DNA of 8,469 nt from an uncultured Eubacterium sp. (GCA_902462495.1 CABQCC010000064.1:1-8469); one strand, 5' to 3'; numbered from the stretch's first letter, positions 1 through 6,948 are shown. Translations and numbers: made by a program. The notes: generated by a model not told the origin, from the sequence alone.

Positions 1-1
1 C

Positions 2-1186
2 CCCTCAGTAAGAGCCGCCACACAGCTTTTACCCGTGAGCAAAACGACAATCCAAAATGCTTATTTTGAATTACAGGCTGACGGATATGTTGTCGCTTCC
101 CCAAAAAGCGGATATTATGTCACCGAGCAAAAAAACATTGTTCCAAAAGCAACAACACACACCGAGGAAAACAGCAAGATATTATACGACCTAAAAAGCG
201 GTGATGCGGACGAGGAAAGTTTTGATATTAAGCTATGGCAACGATACATAAAAAGTGCACTCCGACAGGAAGAACGATTGTTATCATACGGTGATGTTCA
301 GGGCGAAGCCGATTTGAGAGAAGTTTTGTCCGACTATATCCGAGCAAAGAGGAATGTATCGGCATCTGCTGACAGAATTGTTGTCGGTGCAGGCGTTCAA
401 TCGCTTTTGTATATTCTGTGTTCACTTATCAAGAACAAAGGCACGGTATCTTTTCCCGACAAAAGCTTTGTGCAGGGTATAAATTTATTTGCAGATTACG
501 GATTTGAAGTCAAAACAAGGAACAAGGACGCCGACATAATTTATGTTTCACCGTCACATATGACATCATACGGTAATGTTATGCCAATCAAAAGACGGCT
601 TGAGCTTGTTGAATACAGCAAGGAGCGTGGCAGTCTTGTAATTGAGGACGATTTTGACAGCGACTTTTTGTATCAAACAAAGCCTATCCCCTCCCTTTTT
701 GCCTTGTCGAATGCACAGAACATAATCTATATGGGCAGTTTTTCAAATGTGCTTATACCGGGTATCAGAATCAGCTTTATGGTACTTACCGAAGAACTTG
801 CAAACGAATTTCAAAAATGCAAGAACAAGTTTTCGCAAACTGCAAGCAAGACCGAGCAAATTGCGCTGTGTCAATACATCCGTGACGGGCACATCAACTC
901 GCAAGCACGAAAAGTCCGCAGGTTGTACACGGCAAAAGCAAAGTATTTTTGTGATGAACTCCAAAAAATTTTGCCCGATTCAAAAATTGAATTGAGCGAA
1001 AACGGATTGCAAGTCAAGGCAGAAATACCGTTTGAAAAAGAAACGACTATATTTGAACAAAACGGAATAAGTGCAAACATTGTTTCATACGAAAACGGAA
1101 CACTAAGAATTGTGTTTGTTCCGTCAGCGGTAAAAATCTCCGATATTCCTTCAGCAGTTAAAAAAATAAAGTCAATAATTTTATAG
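2..1186 (+). CDS. MocR-family (GntR/aminotransferase-fusion) transcriptional regulator, 5' end missing
   Basis: The reading frame is open from base 2, so the gene starts left of the window. The first codons read PSVRAATQLLPVSKTTIQNA, the recognition-helix half of a GntR winged helix-turn-helix, followed by the wing (ADGYVVASPKSGYYV). The GTG at 35 lies inside this DNA-binding domain and is not a real start. A short linker leads to a fold-type I aminotransferase-like domain. Visible landmarks are SYGDVQGEADLRE, YVSPSHMTSYGNVMPIKRR, the cofactor-ring Asp region VIEDDFDSDF, and YMGSFSNVLIPGIRISFMV. In MocR proteins such as GabR the last motif is GTFSK, where Lys binds PLP as a Schiff base. Here the codon at 746-748 is AAT (Asn). 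The usual DDYD tyrosine is Phe. MocR proteins sense PLP or amino compounds and control nearby genes; this one's target is not visible. It could be a PLP-independent regulator. Family call is secure; ligand and target are unknown. Confidence 0.93.
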   Translation, partial: PSVRAATQLLPVSKTTIQNAYFELQADGYVVASPKSGYYVTEQKNIVPKATTHTEENSKILYDLKSGDADEESFDIKLWQRYIKSALRQEERLLSYGDVQGEADLREVLSDYIRAKRNVSASADRIVVGAGVQSLLYILCSLIKNKGTVSFPDKSFVQGINLFADYGFEVKTRNKDADIIYVSPSHMTSYGNVMPIKRRLELVEYSKERGSLVIEDDFDSDFLYQTKPIPSLFALSNAQNIIYMGSFSNVLIPGIRISFMVLTEELANEFQKCKNKFSQTASKTEQIALCQYIRDGHINSQARKVRRLYTAKAKYFCDELQKILPDSKIELSENGLQVKAEIPFEKETTIFEQNGISANIVSYENGTLRIVFVPSAVKISDIPSAVKKIKSIIL

Positions 1187-1235
1187 AACTTTTGTATTAT
1201 AAGTACAGTTTTAAGGACTTATATTTCCTACCCTA

Positions 1236-1264
1236 TTGTAATTAAATCTCCTTTGTTTTACAAT
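1236..1264 (+). promoter_or_regulatory. Candidate sigma-A promoter of the 94-residue membrane protein gene
   Basis: TTGTAA at 1236-1241 and TACAAT at 1259-1264 are separated by 17 bp. They match the -35 consensus at 4 of 6 positions and the -10 consensus at 5 of 6. Transcription would begin near 1271, about 45 bases before the ATG at 1317. The -10 box lies inside the left arm of the inverted repeat at 1244-1312, so RNA starting here would lack that arm. Based on sequence match alone. Confidence 0.55.
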
Positions 1265-1312
1265 GCAAATGTAGACAAAAAACAAACATTGCAAAACGAA
1301 AAAAGGAGATTT
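1244..1312 (+). repeat. Long inverted repeat that includes the ribosome-binding site of the next gene
   Basis: The arms AAATCTCCTTT (1244-1254) and AAAGGAGATTT (1302-1312) are perfect 11-bp complements. Beyond a 4-base bulge (1298-1301) pairing continues as GTTTT/AAAAC (1255-1259 with 1293-1297), and after one A:C mismatch as CAATG/CATTG (1261-1265 with 1287-1291). In total 21 of 22 paired positions match, around a 21-base loop. The right arm contains the Shine-Dalgarno AAGGAGA for the ATG at 1317. If both arms are transcribed, the ribosome site is buried. As DNA it could instead be an operator or a remnant of a small mobile element. Pairing was done by eye, without an energy calculation. Confidence 0.7.
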
Positions 1313-1316
1313 TATT

Positions 1317-1601
1317 ATGAACAAAAAAGATATATTAAAAGGCATTGCAATTTCAATAATCACTCTCGTTGTGGGATATGTGGCAATGATTGTGCCGTTC
1401 AATTTGTTTTTATCAATTTCAAAGGACGGACAAAGAATATTTTTCATCATTGAACTTTGCGTATACCTTACCGTAGGTTGCGTATTTATGCTCATACAAG
1501 AAAAAAAGGAAAATCAAGCAAAAAAAGAAAAAGCACGCCACGAAGAGCGTGCAAGAAAAATAAAAGAAGTGCAACATAACTGGTATGATGTTGCAGCATA
1601 A
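1317..1601 (+). CDS. Small two-helix membrane protein with a charged cytoplasmic tail, function unknown
   Basis: This 94-residue protein starts at an ATG with a strong Shine-Dalgarno (AAGGAGA at 1303-1309, 7 bases before the ATG). A short basic start (MNKKDILK) is followed by a hydrophobic segment at about residues 9-33, a short polar turn (SKDGQR, 35-40) and a second hydrophobic segment at about 41-60. The tail (61-86) is rich in Lys, Glu and Arg and probably helical or coiled-coil. The positive-inside rule suggests both ends lie in the cytoplasm. I do not recognise the family. The gene stands alone between the MocR-type gene and the convergent trk operon, with its own candidate promoter upstream and a strong terminator just after the stop. 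The ribosome site, spacing and terminator make it very likely real despite its size. Its role could be that of a small membrane regulator or subunit, but nothing in the sequence decides this. Confidence 0.8.
   Translation: MNKKDILKGIAISIITLVVGYVAMIVPFNLFLSISKDGQRIFFIIELCVYLTVGCVFMLIQEKKENQAKKEKARHEERARKIKEVQHNWYDVAA
1520..1552 (-). terminator. Candidate terminator for the minus-strand trkA-trkH transcript, inside the opposite-strand gene
   Basis: On the minus strand a perfect 6-bp GC-rich stem GCACGC/GCGTGC (1552-1547 with 1538-1533, 8-base loop) is followed directly by T5-C-T7 (1532-1520). This is a good intrinsic terminator shape for transcripts coming from trkH, and it lies about 95 bases past the trkH stop. 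It is inside the codons of the 94-residue gene's Lys/Arg-rich tail, so the A-run that makes the U-tract also codes for lysines and the match could partly be chance. It has no U-tract on the plus strand. Confidence 0.45.
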
Positions 1602-1605
1602 ATTG

Positions 1606-1642
1606 AAAGTCGCAGACACTCAAAGCATCTGCGACTTTTTTT
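1606..1642 (+). terminator. Rho-independent terminator after the 94-residue gene, in the convergent gap
   Basis: AAAGTCGCAGA (1606-1616) and TCTGCGACTTT (1628-1638) form an 11-bp perfect stem with an 11-base loop. The T-run extends to 1642 and more T-rich bases follow. The stem begins 4 bases after the TAA stop at 1599-1601. Read on the minus strand the same stem follows the trkH stop, but there it is followed only by TTTC and mixed bases, so it should work mainly on the plus strand. Confidence 0.9.
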
Positions 1643-1645
1643 ATT

Positions 1646-3121
1646 TTATTTACTTCTGATTTTGCGAGCGGTTTTTCTTTTGAATGTGTCAAGCCAAAGA
1701 CGAGGGCTAAACAAAAGAAGAATCGGGAACAGTTCCAATCTGCCTGCAAGCATATCGAAAACAAGCACAACTTTTGACAAATCGGAAAACTGCGAAAAGT
1801 TTTGTGCAGGTCCGACAAGTTCAAGACCCGGACCGATATTGTTAAGCGTTGCTGCAATTGCCGTGAAGTTAGTTACCAAGTCGTAATCTTCAAGCGAAAC
1901 ACAAAGCATACTTCCAACAAAAATAATAAAATATGTAATTATATATACATTTGTTGAACGCAAGGTTTCGTGTTCAACGGTTTTGCCGTCAAGAGTAATC
2001 TTCTTTATATTCTTAGGGTGAAGATAAGATTGAATTTCTTTGCTGATTGTTTTAATTACAACGATAAATCTTGAAACCTTAATACCGCCACCTGTGCTTC
2101 CCGCACAAGCACCGACAAACATCAAAAGCACCAATATCGCCTTTGAAAATGACGGCCAAACATCAAAATTTATAGTTGAATAACCTGTTGTTGTGATGAT
2201 TGAAGAAACCTGAAATGCCGATGTGCGAATATTATCCGCAACATTTGTATATAGGTCGGCTGTGTTTACGCAAACCAAAACTATAGAAACGATAATTACA
2301 CCAAAATACGCTCTGACTTCTTCCATTTTAAGTGCCTTGCCAAGTTGTCGAAGCACAAGAAAATAATAGAAATTGAAATTGACACCAAACAGCGCCATAA
2401 AAATAGTGATGACCCATTGGATATATGGCGAATAACTTGCCATAGAATCATTTTTGATACCGAATCCACCCGTACCTGCTGTGCCGAGCGAAGCAGTAAC
2501 CGCATCAAAAACAGGCATATCACCGCAAACAAGAAACGCAATTTCAACAACAGTAAGAATAAAGTACAAAGCATACAAAATTCTTGCGGTATATCGCATT
2601 TTCGGAACAAGTTTGCCAACCGACGGACCGGGACTCTCTGCACGCATAAGGTTCATATTTGAACCGCCTGTCATTTGAACAACGGCAAGCAAAAAAACAA
2701 GAACGCCCATACCGCCTATCCAGTGAGTAAAGCTACGCCAAAACAAAGTTGCATGAGAAAGTGTCTCAACATCTGTGAGAATACTTGCACCCGTGGTAGT
2801 GAAACCCGAAACAGTTTCAAACAAAGCGTCAACAAAATGCGGTATCTCCCCTGTTAAAACAAACGGAACAGCTCCGAACACGGAAAGCACAATCCAGCTG
2901 AGCGCCGTAGCCGTGCATCCCTCTTTAAGATAAAATACATTGTTTTTAGTTTTTTTGATGGCTACAAGTGCGCCTATTGCAAAGGTTACGCCTGAACAAA
3001 TAAGATATGTCTTAAATTCTTCCTCGTGATAATACAAACCCACAAATACAGGCATAAGCAACAGCAAGCCCTCTAAAACAAGCACATAGCCAAGAATTTT
3101 TCTTATAATAGAACCGTTCAT
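1646..3121 (-). CDS. trkH: TrkH-family potassium uptake protein (membrane channel subunit)
   Basis: The 491-residue integral membrane protein forms the K+ path of a Trk/Ktr system. The family fold is four repeated helix-P-loop-helix units, and all four selectivity-filter regions are visible: SGFTTTGAS (TTTG at 108-111), LGTAGTGGFG (213-221), IITTTGYST (TTTG at 310-313) and LNNIGPGLE (426-434). The glycine-rich intramembrane loop ACAGSTGGGIKVSR (338-351), which gates the pore, is intact. So is the conserved C-terminal MLAGRLELFPILLLF (457-471). Length is normal for the family. The ATG at 3121 has an AAGGA site 8 bases upstream that overlaps the stop codon of trkA, so the two genes are co-transcribed and probably translationally coupled. 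Whether K+ entry is driven by H+ or Na+ cannot be told from sequence. KtrB is the alternative name, but the double-RCK partner next door favours a Trk label. Confidence 0.95.
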   Translation of the reverse strand: MNGSIIRKILGYVLVLEGLLLLMPVFVGLYYHEEEFKTYLICSGVTFAIGALVAIKKTKNNVFYLKEGCTATALSWIVLSVFGAVPFVLTGEIPHFVDALFETVSGFTTTGASILTDVETLSHATLFWRSFTHWIGGMGVLVFLLAVVQMTGGSNMNLMRAESPGPSVGKLVPKMRYTARILYALYFILTVVEIAFLVCGDMPVFDAVTASLGTAGTGGFGIKNDSMASYSPYIQWVITIFMALFGVNFNFYYFLVLRQLGKALKMEEVRAYFGVIIVSIVLVCVNTADLYTNVADNIRTSAFQVSSIITTTGYSTINFDVWPSFSKAILVLLMFVGACAGSTGGGIKVSRFIVVIKTISKEIQSYLHPKNIKKITLDGKTVEHETLRSTNVYIITYFIIFVGSMLCVSLEDYDLVTNFTAIAATLNNIGPGLELVGPAQNFSQFSDLSKVVLVFDMLAGRLELFPILLLFSPRLWLDTFKRKTARKIRSK

Positions 3122-3133
3122 AAATAACTATCC

Positions 3134-4525
3134 TTATGCAAGAATATTGCTAATATCATTAAAACCGGTGTGAGTTGTAACAATCATAACGCTGTCACCC
3201 GGCAAAATACAGTCCTGACCTGACGGGATAATAACCTTACCTCTTCTGAAAATGAAGCAAATCAGAAGATTATCCTTGAGTTTAAGTTTCATAATAGGAA
3301 CATTAGTAACCTTTGATTCCTTGTCAATCTTAAACTCGACAGCCTCAACCCTATGGTCAAACAAATGATACAAGGTTTCAACATTTGAACCTTTGGAAGC
3401 GCTCTTTGCTCTTACATAAGCGATAATCGCCTCACTTGTGATATAGCGAGGATAAATAACCGAGCCGATATCAAGAGTGTTGATTGCATCCTTAAATCTG
3501 ATTTTATTAATCTTAGTAACAAGTTTTGCGTTGGAAAACTGCTTTGCATGAACCGTGAGAAGAATATTCTCCTCATCAGAACCTGTGAGAGTGACAAACG
3601 ATTCGGAACTTTGAAGTCCCTCCTCATTGAGCAAATCTTCATCAACGCCGTTTCCGTTGATAACAATAACCCTCGGAAGCAAGGTTGCAAGTTCCTCACA
3701 ACGCTCCTTGTCCTTTTCAATAAGAGTGACATCAATTCCGTTATCAGACAAGCGTTTTGCAAGATAATATCCTGCGTCACCGCCACCGATAATCATTGTA
3801 TTCTTAACCTTATTTGTTTTAAATCCAATATGTTTTAGGAAATCAGAAACCTTTTTTGCAGGTGCAACAAACGAAAGCATATCGCCTGCTTTAAGTTCAA
3901 AATCACCTGTCGGAATGTAGATTTGATTGCTTCTTTCAACTCCGCAAACAAGCACATCATTTGTACTTTTACCGAGTTGGGCGATAGTCATACCGTCAAG
4001 GATGTTACCGTGAGGAATTCTGATTTTTACAAGGTCAGCCTTGCCGTGAGCAAAAGAAGTGACCTCAAGTGCGGTAGGCAAGCAAAGAATTTTGTATATT
4101 TCACGGGATGCTTCATATTCGGGATTAACAATCATAGCAAGACCGAGTTTGTCCTTAATATGATTGAGTTCGTGTGAATATTCGGGATTACGAACCTTGG
4201 CAATTGTTGAACAATGACCGACACGAGATGCAACCGTGCAGCAAAGCAAGTTGAGTTCGTCCGAATCGGTTACGGCAATGATAAGGTCGGCATCAACAAT
4301 ACCTGCTTCTTTTTGAACGCTAAACGAAGCACCGTTGCCGACAACGCCCATAACATCATATGCATCGGTAATTTTTTGCACCTTTTGAGGTGATGTATCA
4401 ACAACAGTAATATCGTGATTTTCAACCACAAGTTGTTCAACAAGAGCTGTGCCGACAACTCCGCAACCAACAATTATGATATTCAGTCCTGTTGCTTCCT
4501 TAAATCTTTTCCCTAAAAAACCCAT
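3134..4525 (-). CDS. trkA: TrkA, double-RCK regulatory subunit of the potassium uptake system
   Basis: This 463-residue cytosolic protein gates TrkH by binding nucleotides (NAD(H), ATP/ADP in characterised relatives). It contains two tandem RCK units, as in E. coli TrkA. The first Rossmann fold has IIIVGCGVVGTALVEQL (GxGxxG at 20-25) with the ribose-binding acid D43 in VVDTS. Its RCK_C part covers about 150-230. The second fold has MIIGGGDAGYYLAKRL (GxGxxG at 247-252) with E270 in LIEKD, and its RCK_C part runs to about 460. The ATG at 4525 adds about 13 residues before the usual start of the first beta strand, but it is preceded by AAAGGTGA at good spacing and no better start is seen. The stop lies 12 bases before the trkH ATG. 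A candidate promoter with a palindrome lies upstream. Single-RCK KtrA proteins are about half this length, which argues for TrkA. Confidence 0.95.
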   Translation of the reverse strand: MGFLGKRFKEATGLNIIIVGCGVVGTALVEQLVVENHDITVVDTSPQKVQKITDAYDVMGVVGNGASFSVQKEAGIVDADLIIAVTDSDELNLLCCTVASRVGHCSTIAKVRNPEYSHELNHIKDKLGLAMIVNPEYEASREIYKILCLPTALEVTSFAHGKADLVKIRIPHGNILDGMTIAQLGKSTNDVLVCGVERSNQIYIPTGDFELKAGDMLSFVAPAKKVSDFLKHIGFKTNKVKNTMIIGGGDAGYYLAKRLSDNGIDVTLIEKDKERCEELATLLPRVIVINGNGVDEDLLNEEGLQSSESFVTLTGSDEENILLTVHAKQFSNAKLVTKINKIRFKDAINTLDIGSVIYPRYITSEAIIAYVRAKSASKGSNVETLYHLFDHRVEAVEFKIDKESKVTNVPIMKLKLKDNLLICFIFRRGKVIIPSGQDCILPGDSVMIVTTHTGFNDISNILA

Positions 4526-4558
4526 TACTTCACCTTTAATTTACTAATAATAAATTCA

Positions 4559-4593
4559 AATGGTAATATACCATTAACGCAAAATAAATACAA
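4559..4593 (-). promoter_or_regulatory. Candidate trkA-trkH promoter with its -10 box inside a 17-bp palindrome
   Basis: On the minus strand TTGTAT (4593-4588) and TATATT (4570-4565) are 17 bp apart, each a reasonable sigma-A match (5 of 6 for the -10). The -10 box is the centre of AATGGTATATTACCATT (4575-4559), two perfect 7-bp arms around a 3-bp core. A symmetric site on top of the -10 is the layout of a repressor operator. Transcription would start near 4558, about 33 bases before the trkA ATG. That leader is too short for a c-di-AMP riboswitch of the ydaO type. Confidence 0.5.
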
Positions 4594-4643
4594 GTGCAAT
4601 ATTTCAACTCAACCGAAAAAAACAGATAGATTACTGCATTTGT

Positions 4644-5156
4644 TTATTTCTTTGTTGTTGAGCCAAAGCCTCCGTCACGAATTTCGTCAACAGAATCGGA
4701 CATTGTTATGCCGAACTGAGTGAATATACCCTGAGCAAATCCGTCACCCGCATTTACCGTGACGCTGTGTCCGTCATCGTGAGCGGTGCAAGAAAGCTTG
4801 ACCATAATATGACCCTCATTTGATGAGCCGTAATAATCGGCATCAATAATACCGACTGTATTATCAAGTCCAATTCTGTGCTTAAAGCCAAGACCTGAAC
4901 GAGGGAAAATGCTGAGAACCCAACCTTCATTGATTTTTGAACGGATACCTGTCGGAATAAGGGTCGATTCACCTGTTTTGATTGTTATATCGGCAGGTGC
5001 AAAAAAATCGTAACCTGCCGAGCCGACTGTTGCACGAACGGGAAGTTTGATATTATCATAAATTGTTTTTACATCCTCGGTTTCAGGATACACCTTGAGC
5101 CAATCCTTTTCAAATTGTTCAAAGCTGACTTTTTCGAATTCTGCAATTCTCTGCAT
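4644..5156 (-). CDS. dut: dUTP diphosphatase (trimeric dUTPase)
   Basis: The enzyme cleaves dUTP to dUMP and pyrophosphate, keeping uracil out of DNA and feeding dTMP synthesis. All five motifs of the homotrimeric family are present in order in this 170-residue protein: motif 1 AGYDFFAPA (47-55), motif 2 PRSGLGFK (85-92), motif 3 GLDNTVGIIDADYYG (96-110) with the water-activating D105 and uracil-stacking Y108, motif 4 GDGFAQGIF (137-145), and motif 5 RDGGFGSTT (160-168), which closes over the active site. About 35 residues precede the usual start of the core. This extension is polar and probably helical. The start is fixed by the Shine-Dalgarno AGAGGAAA upstream of the ATG at 5156. The gene begins 15 bases after the stop of the Cys-rich gene and is the last member of the abfA operon. 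Confidence 0.95.
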   Translation of the reverse strand: MQRIAEFEKVSFEQFEKDWLKVYPETEDVKTIYDNIKLPVRATVGSAGYDFFAPADITIKTGESTLIPTGIRSKINEGWVLSIFPRSGLGFKHRIGLDNTVGIIDADYYGSSNEGHIMVKLSCTAHDDGHSVTVNAGDGFAQGIFTQFGITMSDSVDEIRDGGFGSTTKK

Positions 5157-5171
5157 AGTTATTTCCTCTTT

Positions 5172-5426
5172 TCACCATTTTTTATCATCAAAATTCGGAC
5201 AATCCTTGTTTTTCAGAATTGCACGAACTTCTACATAGCAACCGCATTTCAGGCACATACCCGAAATCAGGCTGTCGCATTTTTTACACATTGACAAGCG
5301 ATGATTATATAATTCATCACTCACCTTTTCAGAACAGTCAATCGTTTTGATATAATCTTGAATTTGACTATATGTCACATTTTGACCTGCTTCGAAAAGC
5401 AAACATCTTTTGCAGTTATTATCCAT
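5172..5426 (-). CDS. Small cysteine-rich, probably zinc-binding protein (resembles DUF6171)
   Basis: This 84-residue cytosolic protein has nine cysteines in metal-site spacing: CKRC at 5-8, C31, CKKC at 47-50, CLKCGC at 58-63 and C76. This suggests one or two structural Zn sites. From memory the pattern, with a CKRCLL opening and a CxxCGCYVE...R...CP ending, resembles the uncharacterised clostridial family DUF6171. I could not check this. No signal peptide or membrane segment is seen, and the function is unknown. The ATG overlaps the abfA stop as TAATG (5428-5424), and the bases upstream contain no Shine-Dalgarno (only A/T with single G and C). Translation probably depends on ribosomes ending abfA. 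The next methionine is residue 46, so a later start would lose half the cysteines. It ends 15 bases before dut. Confidence 0.8.
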   Translation of the reverse strand: MDNNCKRCLLFEAGQNVTYSQIQDYIKTIDCSEKVSDELYNHRLSMCKKCDSLISGMCLKCGCYVEVRAILKNKDCPNFDDKKW

Positions 5427-6913
5427 TATTTATTAATAACAAATTTAACAACGCTGCAAGCAGGAATTGTTGCCGTGAAACCGTCCTTAAGCTTTCTGAA
5501 ATCGGTAAACGGCACGGTTTTTACATTATCCGTATCGTCAAAATCATTCTTTTCGTGACATTCGCCTGTAAGAATTTCGGCAGTTATACTTTCAACCTTT
5601 GTATCGGCAACCTGACATTTAATCTTTGCAGCCTTAGTTGATGAGTTGTTTGTGATTGTTGAATAAACAGTTCCGTTTTCATCAACAGAAGCAGACTCGC
5701 AAAGCTGTGGAAATTCTCTTTTATCATTTACAGAATTAAGCATAGGAGTAGTGATATATGAACCAACAAGAGTATTTTCCTGATGTTCCTTGTACATCTT
5801 AAAAACATAATAGGTCGGTGTCTTAATCATCTTTTCGCCGTCTGTCAAAATAACGGCTTGAAGAACATTTACAGCCTGAGCGATATTTGCCATCATAATT
5901 CTGTCTGCGTGCTTATTGAAAATATTAAGAGTAAGGCCTGCAACAATAGCATCACGCATAGTGCTTTGCTGATAAAGAAATCCCGGATTTGTTCCCTCCT
6001 CAACATCATACCAAGTGCCCCATTCATCAACGATAAGCTTAACCCATTTTTCAGGATTTACGCTATCCATAACAGCAAGGTGATTTGTGATAAGTTCTTC
6101 CATCTTATAAGCCTTGCAAATAGTTGAATCATATTCGTTTTTATCAAAAACGGTAGCAGAGCCTTTGTGAGCCCAATTGCCTGTCGGAACAGTATAATAA
6201 TGAAGTGCAATACCGTTTGCGTGGTGTTTAACTTTATCCATAACCTCTCTTGTCCAATTATAATCGCAAGAGTTTGGTCCGCACGCAATTCGGTTGATAT
6301 GCTTATTTGAATCATAATCACGGCAATAGGTATTATAACGCTTAAAAAGGCAACCGTAATATTCAGGGTCCATATTTCCGCCACAGCCCCATGATTCGTT
6401 ACCGACACCAAAATATTTTAGATTAAACGGTTTTTCGCTTCCGTTCTTTCTGCGAAGTTCTGCCATTGGAGAAACGCCGTCAAAGGTCATATATTCTACC
6501 CACTCGTTCATCTCCTGAACAGTTCCCGAGCCGACATTACCGTTGACATATGTATCACAGCCAAGCTGACGACAAAGTTCAAAATATTCATGAGTACCAA
6601 AAGAGTTGTCCTCAACAACACCGCCCCAATGAGTATTAATCATTTTCTTTCTCTGTGACTTATCACCGATGCCATCTTTCCAGTGATATTCATCCGCAAA
6701 ACAACCACCCGGCCAACGAAGAACGGGTATTCCCATTTCTTTAAGAGCATTTACAACATCGCATCTCATACCGTTTACATTTGGGATTTTTGAATTTTCG
6801 CCGACAAAAATACCCTCATAAATACATCTGCCGAGATGTTCGGAGAAATGACCGTACAAGTCCTTATTAATTTTTGCGATTTTGTGATTTGGGTTTATAA
6901 GATATTTTTCCAT
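5426..6913 (-). CDS. abfA: Intracellular alpha-L-arabinofuranosidase, glycoside hydrolase family 51
   Basis: The enzyme removes alpha-L-arabinofuranosyl units from arabinan or arabinoxylan oligosaccharides with retention of configuration. The 495-residue length is typical of GH51. A (beta/alpha)8 barrel occupies most of the protein and a beta-sandwich makes up the C-terminal part. Family signatures include GHFSEHLGRCIYEGIF near the start, LRWPGGCFADEYHW, the acid/base glutamate in FGVGNESWGCGG (E173) and the nucleophile in VDEWGTWY (E297). There is no signal peptide, so it works on imported oligosaccharides. I chose the ATG at 6913 because AGGAG (6926-6922) lies exactly 8 bases before it. A GTG at 6922 in the same frame overlaps that site and would only add three residues. 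It leads an operon with the Cys-rich gene and dut. No transporter or other arabinose gene is in the window. Confidence 0.95.
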   Translation of the reverse strand: MEKYLINPNHKIAKINKDLYGHFSEHLGRCIYEGIFVGENSKIPNVNGMRCDVVNALKEMGIPVLRWPGGCFADEYHWKDGIGDKSQRKKMINTHWGGVVEDNSFGTHEYFELCRQLGCDTYVNGNVGSGTVQEMNEWVEYMTFDGVSPMAELRRKNGSEKPFNLKYFGVGNESWGCGGNMDPEYYGCLFKRYNTYCRDYDSNKHINRIACGPNSCDYNWTREVMDKVKHHANGIALHYYTVPTGNWAHKGSATVFDKNEYDSTICKAYKMEELITNHLAVMDSVNPEKWVKLIVDEWGTWYDVEEGTNPGFLYQQSTMRDAIVAGLTLNIFNKHADRIMMANIAQAVNVLQAVILTDGEKMIKTPTYYVFKMYKEHQENTLVGSYITTPMLNSVNDKREFPQLCESASVDENGTVYSTITNNSSTKAAKIKCQVADTKVESITAEILTGECHEKNDFDDTDNVKTVPFTDFRKLKDGFTATIPACSVVKFVINK

Positions 6914-6948
6914 AAGTCGCACTCCTATAATTCATATCTAAATATAAA

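Noticed and set aside
35..37. GTG as start codon of the MocR-type gene
   Set aside because: The frame stays open to the window edge and the upstream codons encode conserved helix-turn-helix residues, so the true start is outside the window.
1198..1223. TATAAGT/ACTTATA hairpin after the MocR-type gene as a terminator
   Set aside because: The stem is 7 bp and almost entirely A/T, with only TTT after it. Too weak to call.
1492..1857. Open frame of 121 codons on the minus strand across the trkH 3' end
   Set aside because: It is antisense to the small gene and out of frame inside trkH. Its composition (runs of Leu and Phe) reflects the A-rich opposite strand, and it has no ribosome site.
4600..4643. 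Terminator after dut (AAACA...TGTTTTTTT on the minus strand)
   Set aside because: The T-run is good, but the best stem is about 5 A/T-rich bp with a 16-base loop. Operon read-through into trkA therefore cannot be excluded, but I do not call a terminator.
6058..6411. Minus-strand open frame of 117 codons inside abfA
   Set aside because: It is an out-of-frame shadow of a gene with complete GH51 motifs, with no domain and no ribosome site.
6914..6922. GTG at 6922 as the abfA start
   Set aside because: It overlaps the Shine-Dalgarno AGGAG, while the ATG at 6913 has ideal 8-base spacing.
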